From assembly GCA_963921425.1 (NCBI GenBank), contig OY992832.1:23658835-23722834 (forward strand): DNA of 64,000 nucleotides, written 5' to 3'. This DNA comes from Dryas octopetala. Taxonomy: Eukaryota > Streptophyta > Magnoliopsida > Rosales > Rosaceae. A program made the position numbers and the translations under genes. Below the pieces are notes generated by a model. It was not told the origin of the DNA. It saw nothing but the letters and a program-made list of their open reading frames with translations, and made no database searches. Below, piece after piece: positions 12,984 to 24,610 of this stretch (its first letter is position 1; each line of letters opens with the position of its first letter).

Positions 12984-14020
12984 TTGAAACCCTCAGCCCT
13001 CAGGTCCCTCACGCCGCAGCCCAAGCCCGCAGTCACTCACTCACTCAAACCCTCAATTCGGCGACTCAGACTTCAGATAGTAGCCCGCAGATCTCACGCC
13101 GCAACCCGCAGTCACGCAGACCGCAATCGCGATCTTCCTCTCGCCGTCACGGTCTTCCTCACGCAGTCACACCGTCGCGATCTTCCTCTCGCAGACAGCC
13201 CTAACCTCTCTTCCCGTCGCCGTCGCTGTGACGATCTTCCTCTCGCGACCAGTCCGTCGCCGTCGCCCCGTGGGTAAGTTCTTTCATCACTCATCTCTCA
13301 TATCTCAGTATCTCGGGTTAGATTTTGGGTGAGATTTAGGTTTTGATTTAGGGTTAGGTTTAGGGTTTGATTTGGGGATTTCGGGTTTGATTTTCTGATT
13401 TACTAGATTTTGGATTTGATAATTGTGATTTACTGGGGTGACAGCAACTCGTGAGTGAAGATGAAGAATCATAAGAAGAAGAACAACAACAAGAAATGCA
13501 ACAAGAGGAAGAGCAACAAGAAGAATAACAACAAGAAGAAGAGGATCAATAAGTAAAAGTAGAAGAAGAAGACGAAGAAGAAGAAAATGGAGCCACTGAT
13601 CAAGACATTCATCATGACAATGCTGCTACCCAGGTATTGGTTTCAATTCTCTGTTTGGGTTCCAAGAAAATCAAATATGCTGAGTTTTTTTTCTTGGGTC
13701 TGAAATAATCGAACCCCAAGATGGAAAATTTGATTTGTCCTACATTTTTCATGCATTTTCTAAACAACCCATCAAAGCAAGCAATGATTTTGGTATTTTC
13801 AAATTCTTTAATTTGGTAATTTGATGTCAACCATGAAATACTTAATGATCATAAAGTAAAGATTTCATTGTTGTTGTTGTTGTTGCAGGTTAACTGTGAG
13901 AGAGAATTTGTGAATGTGGAGAAGAAGGATGACAGCTTGGTCATTCACTTCAGGTGCCACTGTGACAAAGCCTATCAATTCCTTCTCAATGGAGGCGACT
14001 GTTACTACAAGATCATGTAG
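12984..14020 (+). pseudogene. Captured gene fragment with spliceable introns, disrupted
   Basis: Three exon-like blocks can be read: 12984-13273 (GC-rich, ends TGG|GTAAGT), 13445-13633 (begins after ACAG, ends ACCCAG|GTATTG) and 13889-14020 (after TTGTTGCAG, 43 codons to a TAG stop). The middle block encodes a Glu/Gln-rich stretch ending DQDIHHDNAATQ but has in-frame TAA codons at positions where neighbouring codons are CAA or GAA. The last block encodes a compact domain beginning VNCEREFVNVEKKD and ending with HFRCHCDKAYQFLL and a Cys-Tyr-Tyr terminus. That domain looks like the C-terminus of a small conserved plant protein, but I do not recognise the gene. Because it lies between hAT termini, I infer transduplication of a host gene. 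Function is unknown and probably lost. Confidence 0.55.
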
Positions 14021-15013
14021 ATGGCCCAAATAAGCATTCATCATTCTTGGGTTTGAATTTTTCATACATTTGGATTCTTTTCTTGATACCCAATTCAGTC
14101 ACATTGGTCTCATGCTTAGGTTGTTGTTTCATTCTTGGTTTTAGATCATACCCTTTTAGATACAGCACTCATTCAATTCTTTACAAAGATTCTTTTTGGA
14201 TGAAATCCACTACTGTTGCAGACTTGCAGTGCTATCAACCTTTAGGAATTTCCCTTATTTCTTTAGAAATATGTTTTAGATGATACCTAATAAATAGTGC
14301 TCATCAGGCCTGGGTCTATATTTTTTCCCCATAAGAAGTCTTCTTATATGATAACCATTTTAGATGAAGCACTCATGGCTCTAAGGTGTCAGCTGTACAA
14401 ATTGATGGTTTAGGTGGATGGATTACCAATCATTTGGTTGGTTGTGACTGGATGAATCTTTTCCTTGTTTTTTTTTTCCCTTTGCATTGTACTGAAGTAC
14501 ATGATGTGGAATACTGCATGAATTCTGAAGGTGAGAAGATGATGAAGTGTACTTTGTTGGAATTCTTCTATGTTAGTAAATGAATAAAATTTTACTGGTT
14601 CTTCTTGTCTTGTGAGTTGTAAATGAAGAATGAATGTATGATCCTTCTGTTTCTGATGTCATAAGTGCAATATTGAGTTGAAAAATCATTCTCATGGTTG
14701 CTAAATGTGGTATATAATTATAACTTTATATATGGAAAACTTGTTGTGATTTGTTGTTAAAAACTAAAAAAAAACATGTTTTAAAATATTTTTCGGCCCA
14801 AAAATTTAATTGGGCTAAGGCCCAAATAGTGAGGCCCAGTCCGAAACAGTAAGCTGGACTGAACTGGAACTATTCCAGTTCAGTTTGGTCCAGTTCTGAG
14901 CCAAAAATTTCAGTTCTATAGTACTAGACTGAACTGAATTAATTATACAGTCCAATATGCAGTTTGGGGTGAGCACTGGACTGCACTGGACCGTGCCCAC
15001 CCCTAATCACTAG

Positions 15014-15731
15014 CGTCACCACTCGTAACAGAGCCCGCGGTGGGTGAGAACTTCGAATTGGGGGTTTTCAATCCTATGTACAACAATTGAGCTTCATCAA
15101 CACCACCAATAGAAAGAACACGAATAAAGGATCTGTTTTGACACCTAGGTCGCGGCTAATAACCGCTGGAGTTGTTGGAAAACCGTTAGAGAAGCCGTAG
15201 CCTTTCAGGCTTCACACTGCCGCGTGCGGTGGTCGATTGAGGTAGAAATGGGCATGGGGAGACTTAGTGTGAAAAAAGGAAGAGTTCCTTAGTGGTTTGG
15301 CACCCCAACTTCGCCGAATCGGCAAGGTCAGGACATGGAGTCAACCCTGGGGCTCCGATCGGGTCTGGGGGTTTCTGGGCTCGGGTTCTGGGGGTTTTTG
15401 GGTGTTCCGAGCTCACAAGGATGAGAGAGGAACTCAGGGGTGGTCCTTTCGTCGCCATCCATGGCCGGATGCGCACACACGCCAGAGAGGAAAGTTGCAG
15501 CGAGAGAAAACAGAGAGTGATGAGAGAGAAGAGAAATTTCAGAAATGTAAGAGAGAGAGAGACGTGAAAAAGGCGTGAGTGAGTTTAAGAGAGTTTTGAA
15601 AAAATTCAAAAATTAACAAATTGGTGCACTAAAGAGTTTTGAAAATGATAGACACTTTATTGTTACATATAATAAATTGGTGCACTAGAGATTAAATAGG
15701 ATGCATGTAATGCATCTTATAGTAATTAATA
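15014..15731. other. Right flank of the hAT insertion: GC-rich repeat remnant
   Basis: GC-rich sequence to about 15560, ending in a GA-rich tract (15490-15565) and then AT-rich DNA. Several overlapping short frames occur in both strands at 15260-15610, which is what GC-rich non-coding DNA produces, and none resembles a protein family. Similarity to 16440-16620 and to the 48-50 kb block suggests a dispersed repeat family rather than a gene. Confidence 0.5.
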
Positions 15732-17357
15732 GAGCAAAATGCACTGTTGGTCCACTTATTGTAGTGGATTTCCCAAGTTGGTCCACTTTTTTTGCACCGT
15801 TACCCAATTTGGTCATTTCCGTCAATTTTTAGTTAAATGCCGTTAAAATTCAGCATGTGCAGAGCATGTGCCATTTTTTTTAGGACAAATGAGTCTTTTC
15901 CACCCCAAGCCTACACTCAACTGACCCCACCCCTTATTTCTCTTATTTTCTCCCTCCTCTTTCTTTCTTCCTTCTTTTGCAACACACGCCCAAACCACCA
16001 TCTAAACAATTTTTTTTTTCTTTTTGTCAAAAACAAAATTTCTTCCTTCCTCACCCACCCGAGCAACTCCTAACACAAACCACCATCTCTTTCCCTCGAC
16101 TCCCTCACTCTCTTTCTCCAACTCTCTCCTCCGCAGCCCATCACTAAAATTTCACAAAAACTCACCCAAAAACACAATTCAACCTGGAAAATGTCTTCTA
16201 GTACCCAACCAGACCAAGATAGATGGAATCCACCACCAACCTGACGCCGTAGGTGGCAGCACCGGTGGTGGCAGTGGCAGAAACACTTAGAAACACATAA
16301 ATTTCAATAATTTCAATCCTAACTCAACTCACAAGCAACAATTGATAACCAAGGGACCAAATTCGGGTGAGGGGAGCCTAACCCAACCACCAACTGTGGC
16401 TGAGCCCGTGGTGGTAGTGGGTTCCCTAAACTGTTTTTCAAATTTCACAAGAATTGGCCCAAAACAAAGATACCAATAGCAAGAACACGAAGAGAGGATC
16501 AAATTTGATACCTGGGTCAACCTAATTAGCCGCCAGAATTGACCGGTAAAGACACAGGAGCCGATGCGGCTTCTCGGCGTTGATTGGCCGTGCTCAGTGG
16601 TCCGATGAATGATCCCAGACCACTCTTTTGCTCATAAAAATGTGGAGAAGATGACTGGGGTAGTGGCCGGTCTCAATTTCACTGGGAAAATGGGTCAACG
16701 ACGATGGAGGCCGATCATTCTCGGGCTCGACTTTTCGTTACACTGCTTTTATGGGTGTTCTACTCACAAGGGGAAAAAGAGGGGAAATAGACAAGGGGTG
16801 GTAGTCTCGTCGACAATTGCCGCTGGATGGCGTTGCACACACCGGCGCGAGCTGCGGAAGAGAGCGTTGCAGAGAGAGAGTGAGGGAGTTAGGGAGAGAG
16901 AGAGAGAGAGAGGGACGGTGGTTTGGGGTTGCTCGAGTGGGTGAAGGAAGGAAGATTTTTGTTTTTTTAAACAAAAGGACTCTACTCTATTGAATGAAGT
17001 TCCAGCAAAAAAAAAGAAAGCAATTTCGAATGAAGAATTATTATGGGTTTGCAATTTTCTTAGGATTTATGTTGGCGTGTGTTGTAGAAGAAGAAAAAAA
17101 GAAGATGGAGAAAAAAAGAAGAAAGAAGGGTTGTAATCAGTTGGGTGTGGGCTTGGGATGGAAAAGACTTATTTGCCCTACAAAAATGGCATATGCTCTG
17201 CACATGCTGAATTTTAACAGCATTTAACTAAAAATTGACGGAAATGACCAACTTGGGTAACGATGCAAAGAAAGTGGACCAATTTGGGATGAAAATTAAT
17301 TCGTGGACCAACTTGGGAAATCCACTATAATAAATAGACCAACGGTGCATTTTGCTC
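15732..17357. mobile_element. 1.63-kb Mutator-like non-autonomous element with long TIRs
   Basis: Termini GAGCAAAATGCACTGTTGGTC and its near-exact inverse enclose the element, and a perfect 9-bp duplication TAATTAATA (15723-15731, 17358-17366) flanks it, which is diagnostic for Mutator-like transposons. The inverted repeats extend roughly 170-200 bp (for example CAGCATGTGCAGAGCATGTGCC near 15852 and its inverse near 17190). The interior is GC-rich with GA-rich tracts (16870-16915) and holds no convincing protein. It belongs to the same repeat neighbourhood as the split sequence at 10860/15014. Confidence 0.88.
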
Positions 17358-17366
17358 TAATTAATA

Positions 17367-17745
17367 TATATTAAAATTTGTAATATATTTGGGTGTGATA
17401 TTCGAACTGGAATGATGCATCCAAGTGATAATCATTGCGCTACATGGCAAATGGAGGATGAAAGTACATAAATGACCTAGCATATGGGACTCGCGTGACG
17501 AGATTTTCCTTTTTGAGTTCGTAGTACAAATTTCCAACATGTATTGGTCTCACGTACTTTGGTCATGGAAATCCTTCTAGTTGGATAACTTTGGAGTGAA
17601 AAAAATTTAGAAACATTTTTTTTTTTTTAGTATGAGCTTTATGGTGTAACCGTGTAGCTTATATAGGTGTAGGTCTCACATTACATTATGTGTGTGATAT
17701 AATTTAAAAATAGAAATTAAAAAATAATTTAATTCCATAACAATT
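17367..17745. other. Intergenic DNA, nothing recognised
   Basis: Short AT-rich stretch between transposons. I see no reading frame or repeat worth naming. Confidence 0.4.
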
Positions 17746-19990
17746 TAGCGGTGGGAATGGGTCGAGTCGGGCCATTATCGGCCAAACAACCGACCCACTC
17801 GACCAACCGAGATTGATGGATTTTTAAAACCATTATCGGCCCGACTTTGATAGGTCGATTGTTGGGTGGCAACCAACTTTTCCGGTTGATGTCTAGTCGG
17901 TTGGTTCAACCAACTGACTTTTTTGTACCAATCAAATCCCAAGTGTTTCTCTCAAAACCCACACCTCTTATATCGCTCATCGCAGGCCACCTTGTCTCGC
18001 TGAAAAATGATTTAACCCAATGAAATGGAACACAGCCCAACAACCCCAATACACAACTCATACAAATTGATTTACTAGTAACTAATTTGCTCTGAAGCAT
18101 GGATACGCCATTTTGGTCCCGTATCCCGTGTCGGATACGTATCGGATACGGATACGCATCAGATACGGACCGATACGTCTTGGATACGTATCCAAGTCAA
18201 CGAATACGTATTTGACTCATTGGATACGTGTATCCTCTGACCTCGACACGGGTATCCGATTTTTTGGATACGTATACGCCCAATTGAAGAAAACGAAGAG
18301 AATTTAATTTGGCTGAAGGATACGAAGAGTCTCTACCTTGAAATCATGAAAACGATCGAGGACTCTAAGCGTCTGCCACAGTGCACTTCATCTTCTTTAG
18401 CCAGACAGCCACTTCTTCAATCTTCAGTTCTTCACTTACTCTTGCAAACCCAAATTGGAGAGAGTCAAGAAACCCAAATTGGAAACTCAAATCGGTCGAT
18501 CGACCTGCACCGCACCGCCGAAGAGCGACGATCGACCTGCGCCGCACCCGATTCATCTACTGATTCTACTGGTAAGCGGCTAAGCGCAGAAACCCACGAC
18601 CTGCCCCGCACCCGATTCACCGCCAACGAGCGAAGAAACCAGAAACCCACTTCATCTCCTTCAGCGTCTTCAGCCACTTCATCTCCTTCAGCGGCTTCAG
18701 CCACTTCATCTACTGGTAAGTGCGAAATGGATTACTGTTGTTTGGTTGATAATAATATAATCCCGTGTTTGGCTTCAGCTACTCTACTTCATTATTTTAA
18801 ATAATTGTAATATAATATAATATAAATTATATTAGTTAATATATATACTGGTGTTTCACTGTTTGTTTGTGTCTTTAGTCGTATAGTGTATACTGGATTA
18901 CTGTTGTTTCGTTGATAATAATAAAACTGTTTGTTTGGCTTCAGCTACTTCATTATTTGATTGTAATATAATATAATATAAATTATATTAGTTAATATAT
19001 ATGTTAGCTAGTACCGTGTCTAATATTAGTTAATAATATATATGTTTCGCTCGTAATATGTTTCCAAATGAGTTATGCAATATATATTTTTTTATGTTGC
19101 TTATACTGTATAAATTATTCAAGTATGTTTTAAATTATTCATATTATTATTATTATTATTATATATTAACATATATTTTTATTTGCCGTATCCATGACGT
19201 ATCGTATCCTAGTTTTTAGAAATTTGTCGTATCGCCGTATCGTGTCGTATCGTATCGCCGTATCTGTATCCGTATCGGTGCTTCATAGCTAATTTGTGTC
19301 TCAAATGAGTGTATTCCAACTCTGAAAAGTTAACTCAAAAGCCATATTAAATATGATAATAAAAAGCTAGATCTAAGAGTTCGTATTTGAAACAAAGACA
19401 TTTTTTGAAAAACAAAACAATGATTACTATACTGAAAACCCAATTCAGCAAAACTGCAAGATAACACTAAAATGAATAAACCGCATCTGGGTCCTCAGGT
19501 CTCGAAGTAAAAAGTGTAATTTACGGGGTCTCGTTCGAGGCAAATGTCAAGAAATGCATCAGAGATCTGGTTTGTCGTTGTTCCGTCACAGTAGAGGCAA
19601 GGATAAATGATCAGAGATTAGGGGAAGAGAAAGGAGGAGAAGACGAAGAAATTGGGTCCCTTCTCGCCGGTGTTGGGCACAGACGACGACACACAAGTCG
19701 GAGAAGGAGACTGGAGCGAGGGAGAGAAGAAAGAACAAAGAAACTCCCAAATGTCTTAGAGAGGAAAAATGGGAGACTCAGCTAAAAGAGAGAAAGATAT
19801 GCTTGAGAGTTGGGTTTGGGCCTGTTTTTTGTTTTCCACTCACACACATAGCCGGCCCACTTGTACCAAAAGTCGGTTGTTTGGGTCGGTTGCTGGTAAC
19901 CAACTTTGTGCAATTTTCACAACCGTCAACCAACCCATGTCTACATGGGTCGGTTGGAATTATCGGCCCGACTTGGTTGGGTTTAGAGGT
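17746..19990. mobile_element. Truncated hAT-like element hosting a nested hAT
   Basis: The left end starts TAGCGGTGGGAATGGGTCGAG and continues with GTCGGGCC and AACCGACC motifs. Matching subterminal motifs appear inverted at 19870-19980 (GGTCGGTTG, ATCGGCCCGACTTGG). The outermost bases of the right tip are missing, and another hAT-like tip (TAGAGGTGTACAACGGGC) begins at about 19985. A complete hAT element (18090-19288) is inserted inside. It has no transposase. Right boundary and superfamily are inferred from the motif pattern. Confidence 0.55.
18090..19288. mobile_element. 1.2-kb nested non-autonomous hAT element with GGATACG subterminal repeats
   Basis: Inverted termini CTCTGAAGCATGGATACG and CGTATCGGTGCTTCATAG are flanked by a perfect 8-bp duplication CTAATTTG (18082-18089 and 19289-19296). 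Subterminal regions are packed with GGATACG/CGTATCC in mixed spacing (18095-18280 and 19185-19280), the likely transposase-binding array. The interior 18346-18804 has an open frame, but it reads as low-complexity Ser/Thr/Arg-rich sequence with no domain, so I do not call a gene. Confidence 0.88.
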
Positions 19991-20402
19991 GTACAACGGG
20001 CTGGCTCGGCCCATTTAAAGTCGGTCCATTCGTGTCGTGCTTGGGCCGGCCCAATTATTTTAAACCTTAAGCCCAGCCCGGCCAGCCAATAATGGGTCGA
20101 GCCGGCCCAATTAATTATTTTAAGTTTCTATTATTGTTTAATAAATCAAATAGTCTTTGATGTCATTCCATTTTCTATCAAAATTTTTAATTTTCTACTG
20201 CTTTCATTCCATTTTCTATCAAATTTCACCACCAAAATCAAAATTAAAAATTAAAAATTAAAACAAGGCTAATAGTTAAAAAAAATTGAAAAATACTAGT
20301 ATAAACGGGCTGGCCGGCCCAAACCCATAACGGGCTCGGGCCAGCCCAACGAGTGGTTATGTTTGTATTAACTTGTTAACCAGTTAGTTTTAGAACATTT
20401 TT
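19991..20402. other. hAT-like GC-rich termini and a MITE fragment
   Basis: GGGCTGGCTCGGCCC-type motifs at 19995-20110 and their counterparts at 20305-20350 look like the two subterminal regions of a short hAT-like element; exact ends and duplication could not be read. At 20365-20402 lies TTAACTTGTTAACCAGTTAGTTTTA, which matches the right tip of the foldback MITE at 27492-27882, so a MITE fragment abuts the region. Confidence 0.45.
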
Positions 20403-20582
20403 GTGCATATACATATATATATATATATAAACAGAAATTATCAATCGCTCATCATATATATATAAGTTTTGGAATTAGCACATTGAATGATTATGTCGAT
20501 GTAGAATTTCTTGGAGTGTTATTTATGTGTTTGTGTTATAATATATGGCTAACATATATATATATATATATTCATGTAAAAC

Positions 20583-21219
20583 ATGTCAATATATAGTACA
20601 AGTGGAATTAGACGGCTGCGACTCGTGTGTTGCGATTATGTAACAGACAGGGGATTGAGTATAGTGGCTTCGAAACTTCCACTATTGGAGGACCTTGAAA
20701 TTTCAGTACACAAAATGTCACATGAAGCTCTAGAAGTGGTTGGGCGCTCTTGTCTTCTTTTGAAATCATTCAAATGGAATATTCCGTGCCAGTGGCCCAG
20801 GTACAGGTACCCAAATGATAACGATGCACTTGCTATAGCAAGAACTATGCAGGGCTTACGTCACCTCCAGCTTTGTGAGAATACCCTGACTGATAATGGT
20901 TTGAGGGAAATTCTTGATTGTTGTCCTAATCTTGAGTCACTTGATCTGCGCAAGTGCATGTGGTCATCTCTATCTGGAGGGAGATTTGAAAAGAAGATGT
21001 GTTGAAGGAATTAAAAAACTGTGGCTTCCTCGTGATTCCACCGATGACTATGAATTTGCTCAATACAGTGCTCCTGATATTGATTCTTGCTCAAATATTT
21101 CTGACTACAATCGGTATTCTGATTCTGAACATGATGTTGACTTTGATGATGGTTACTCAGATTTGTTCTATGATGATTTTTCTGAACTTCGATTTTGTGA
21201 TGACTTTGTTTTGAAATAG
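20583..21219 (+). pseudogene. Truncated F-box/LRR protein relic (SKIP19/FBL23-like)
   Basis: Encodes the leucine-rich C-terminal half of an F-box/LRR protein: motifs IRRLRLVCCDYVTDRGLS, LPLLEDLEI, LRHLQLCENTLTDNGL, CCPNLESLDLRKC, then in another frame LYLEGDLKRRCVEGIKKLWL and an acidic tail ending at 21219. The frame changes at about 20955-20962 (AAGTGCATGTGG); removing one base would reconnect the two parts, so a one-base insertion is likely. The F-box and the first LRRs are absent. Upstream 20490-20582 is AT-dinucleotide-rich with only a weak trace (DVEFLG) of the missing part. Intact family members are SCF E3-ligase substrate receptors. It is most likely non-functional. Confidence 0.8.
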
Positions 21220-21836
21220 CTAGGCCTTCTAGAAGCTAAAATATGGGGTCTAGTTTGAGAATTTGCAGGAGGAAAAGTAAACAATAAAGCTTCATCCATT
21301 CGAGTGATCTACAAGCTAGAGGCCTAGTTCTGGGTTGGTACGTAGTAACATTAATTGATCTCTCATTGCTTTTTGTGGATGGAGAAATTAAGGTGCATGG
21401 CTAGTTGTTGCAAATTGCAAGAGAGCTTAAACTCTTTTTAGTGCCCTTCCTTGTATGTTTTGCAGGCTGTTATTTATCACACAAATGTCAAGTTTTCTAT
21501 TTTTATGATGAAAGGTTGACTCATAATTTGAGTTTTATTACTTAAACTGATTTAGCTTTTTGAGATTCCCTTTTCATCTTTTAGCTTTTTTGCTCCTGCA
21601 TGGTACGTTGCATCTGAAGTTTCCTGCAGTCTGCAAACTTATTGACCTGTAGGCAGGCATTTTGTGTACGTGTAGCTTTATCATGCTCTATCATCATAAA
21701 TCTTTCGATCTGCTTTTACAAATTGGCCAAATTGGCTTCATTGCATTTTGTACTGTTGAGCTGAGAGTGTGTTACTAGGGCTGAAGTTGATTAAAAAGCT
21801 TGATTCCTATCAAAGCTAATGATCTACTATAATTAA
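21220..21836. other. Former 3' UTR of the F-box/LRR relic and spacer
   Basis: Non-coding sequence after the relic's stop, plausibly its old 3' UTR up to about 21550. No other feature seen. Confidence 0.4.
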
Positions 21837-22037
21837 GAGCAAATTACAACCTACACCCTTGAGGTTTGGGAGTTTTCACAAGTTATACCCTATCGTTTCA
21901 ATTTTTTCAATTTGGTTCTAATTAACGTTTTGAATTAATTACAATTGATTACTGTCGTCTATCTGACTGTCTAATCAGACGTTAATTGATGACGTGACAG
22001 TTGCGGATCTCACATTTTATTGACTTGTAATTTGCTC
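21837..22037. mobile_element. 201-bp Mutator-type MITE
   Basis: Inverted termini GAGCAAATTACAA and TTGTAATTTGCTC. Flanks TATAATTAA and ATTAATTAA match at 7 of 9 bases, consistent with an aged 9-bp target duplication. The GAGCAAA tip is shared with the larger Mutator-like element at 15732. It is non-coding. Confidence 0.7.
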
Positions 22038-23069
22038 ATTAATTAATACAACACATGTGGCGGGAAATTCCCTAGTAATTAAACTCATTTTTGTGAAGAA
22101 AAATCATATTAATGTTGCATTACTCGTTTGAACCAATCCAGTTAAGCTAATTGAAGAGAGTGTGGGATCTCTCAACTTGATCCCTTTCAATTTTTACATT
22201 TCACTTGAGAAGGTGCAGTATGGGCAGACAGTAGTTCAATTAATTAGTAGTAGCACTACTACGTACATTATTGACTACGTATAAATAGAAATTTGGAATT
22301 ATTAGTAGGAGACAATCCGATCGATTGCTGTTCGCACAATCCCATATACAAACACTCATTTGAATTTACACTAAATAAGACCGGCCTGTGAAGCACTCTT
22401 AAATAAATTCCTTTTCTTATAATGTAATTGTTGTTGGCATAGTCCAATGTTGTTAATTAATTAGGTCCCAAAGATCTTTAAGACTAAAATGTTCACTTAC
22501 CATACTATTAGGGGGTGTAAAAATAATCCAAAATTTCAAAACCCGACTAATTGACCAGAAAAAATTCGATCTAAACTCAGTCCATATACTCGATTAAACA
22601 CAAACGAGAATAAATTACCTATCCCCGTGTTAAGGGATAGGTGGTATCATATAGGAGTCAGAAAGAGAGAAAGAGAGAGAGAAAGAAAGAGGGAGAGAAA
22701 TAGAGAGAGGAGAGAGGAGAGAGATAGAGAGAAGGGGGGAGGGGATACCATGTGGCATAACCTGCGTTGCAGGTAAGTTCTTCTCAACAAACTCATTTGA
22801 ATTCGAAGAATTTTAACTAGGCATTTGACTTATGAATTTTTCAATAAACTATTTAATTTTTATTTTTAATAATAGATTGAATGCATAAACTACAAATTAT
22901 TTAAATACAATTGTGTTTTTGTATTTAATGTTCTATTTATAGCATTATAATTTCTTAATATTAGGTATACATTAAAACAAGTGCATGAAAGACTATGAAT
23001 TATTTAATATATATTTTATAATTTCTTTGTGTATTTGTAATTTTTCAATACATTTTCTTAGGGTCACAG
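22038..23069. other. Intergenic DNA with a GA-rich tract
   Basis: Holds a GA-rich tract (about 22660-22745) and an isolated GGCGGGAAA motif (22059-22067). No genes are supportable. Confidence 0.4.
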
Positions 23070-23583
23070 TAGGGGTGGGCATCAGTCGGGTTGGGACTCA
23101 ACCCACCAGTCGTCCCGAAAGGTTCACTTTACTCATCATCCAATCCACTATCGACCGCATCACCATATGTCGAATCGATTTGAGCATCAATCAGTTTTTT
23201 GGTTTTGTTAGGTAGTTTTCAGGTTAGACGGTTTCAGATGAGATCATGTAGATCTTGAAGTTGGCGACTCAAATTTTGACGACAGCGGCACATATCTTGA
23301 AGGCAATGACGCAGATTTGAATAGAAGATTTTTCAGAGGGACAAGGAGGAGGTTAGGACGTGCATGGTGATATTTTTTTAAGGTTTTTGGCTATAAAAAA
23401 AATTATTACACAAATAATAATAATTACAATTTATGTATTGTTTAATTATAACCATAACCCAACTTGTAACCGACCCGTTTATAATCGATTTCTACCCATT
23501 TTAACTGGCAGGATGGATTTGTACGTGATGTGGACCTGATCCAACCCGAAACATGCGGGTTGGGTGGTTAATTCTCACTCCTA
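23070..23583. mobile_element. 514-bp non-autonomous hAT-like element
   Basis: Starts TAGGGGTGGGCATCAGTCGGG and ends CAACCCG...GGTTAATTCTCACTCCTA, giving imperfect inverted tips TAGGRGTGRG. Flanks GGTCACAG and GATCACAT match at 6 of 8 positions, an old 8-bp duplication. Subterminal CGGGTTGGG/CAACCCG motifs resemble those of other hAT copies in the window. No protein is encoded. Confidence 0.65.
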
Positions 23584-24580
23584 GATCACATTAATTGTTT
23601 AATTATTTACAAATGAAAACAATCGAACTAGGCCCTAGGCTAGCCGGAAAGAAATTAGGATGGACTTCAAGCCCTCCAATCCCCTTTAGGCTGAACTAAG
23701 CCTAGCCCTAATTATTTAGAAAGCCCAACAGGCCAAGTTGAGCTGGTCCGACCTAGAGCCCAAATTTTCGGGCATGGGCTAAAGGGACACAGTCCATTTG
23801 CATCCATGCATACATATTATACACTCATAAGTTCATAACGTAAAGAAAGTTATTATGTTGATGTATACCTCATCTTAAATATAATAAGATATGATTTGTG
23901 AAATTCACTGTGCATTGTAATTTGATGATCTAAGATGTCTATTTTCTAAGTCTCTATACAAGAATCATCTATACAAATAGACAAATTGGAACTCGTTTAC
24001 CGACCATTTAATTAAAGAGTCATCATTTCAAGTGTTTACCGAACCACTTTGTTCGTCTAATATTTATTCAATTGCAATTAAATTAATGTCTTAGTAGTTT
24101 CTAATTTATCTAATTTTTTACAAGAATGATCCTTGTATCAAGACTTAGAAAATATATAAATGATTTTGATCATCGAAATACAATGCAGAGTTGATCTCAC
24201 AAGTTATACCTCATTAATTAAGTTTAAGATAAGGTACCTCAATGGAACAGTCCGGCCTTATAACATAAATATATATATCAATTAAACCCATTTTTTTTCA
24301 ACACCTATTAATTAAAGCTGCAATTAATTTTGTATGAACTAATATATGAAGATCCTCCAAAATCAAAATAATAAATGGTATTACAAGGAAATTACTTAAA
24401 TTGCGATTCAAATTGACAGAGTCATAGACTGCGTGCACCGCAGCTAGCTTTTCTTGCCAAAACAACCCTCCATACCTTATTTAGTTAATGAATATGAGAT
24501 CCACACTCCTGTCTTAATTAAGCTTGTTGAATTGCATATAATCCCTTTTCCTAATAAATATATTAGAGAGAAGCAGTTTT
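23584..24580. other. Intergenic / promoter region of the first ENODL gene
   Basis: AT-rich. A GC-rich patch with GGCCC motifs at 23620-23790 may be another decayed hAT end. A (GA)n microsatellite follows at 24580-24602, probably inside the ENODL 5' UTR. I see no other gene. Confidence 0.4.
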
Positions 24581-24610
24581 AGAGAGAGAGAGAGAGAGAG
24601 AGTTGTGAGG

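Larger units (their letters stand above)
11023..15005. mobile_element. 3.98-kb non-autonomous hAT element carrying a gene fragment
   Basis: Terminal inverted repeats TAGGGGTGGGCA and TGCCCACCCCTA are flanked by a perfect 8-bp target duplication ATCACTAG (11015-11022 and 15006-15013), which is diagnostic for the hAT superfamily. Subterminal regions are dense in ACTGGAC/GTCCAGT-type motifs in both orientations, as expected for transposase binding. No hAT transposase domain is present. The interior contains an AT-rich 168-bp tandem array (11640-12830), a GC-rich block (12984-13273) followed by an intron-like sequence, and a broken gene fragment (13445-14020). It must have depended on a transposase encoded elsewhere. 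Confidence 0.9.

Noticed and set aside
15264..15609. Overlapping frames on both strands
   Set aside because: Typical of GC-rich repeat DNA; no protein motif, and the block is repeated elsewhere.
18346..18804. 152-codon plus-strand frame inside the nested hAT
   Set aside because: Ser/Thr/Arg-rich without a domain; such GC-rich blocks are common in hAT elements as former leader sequence.
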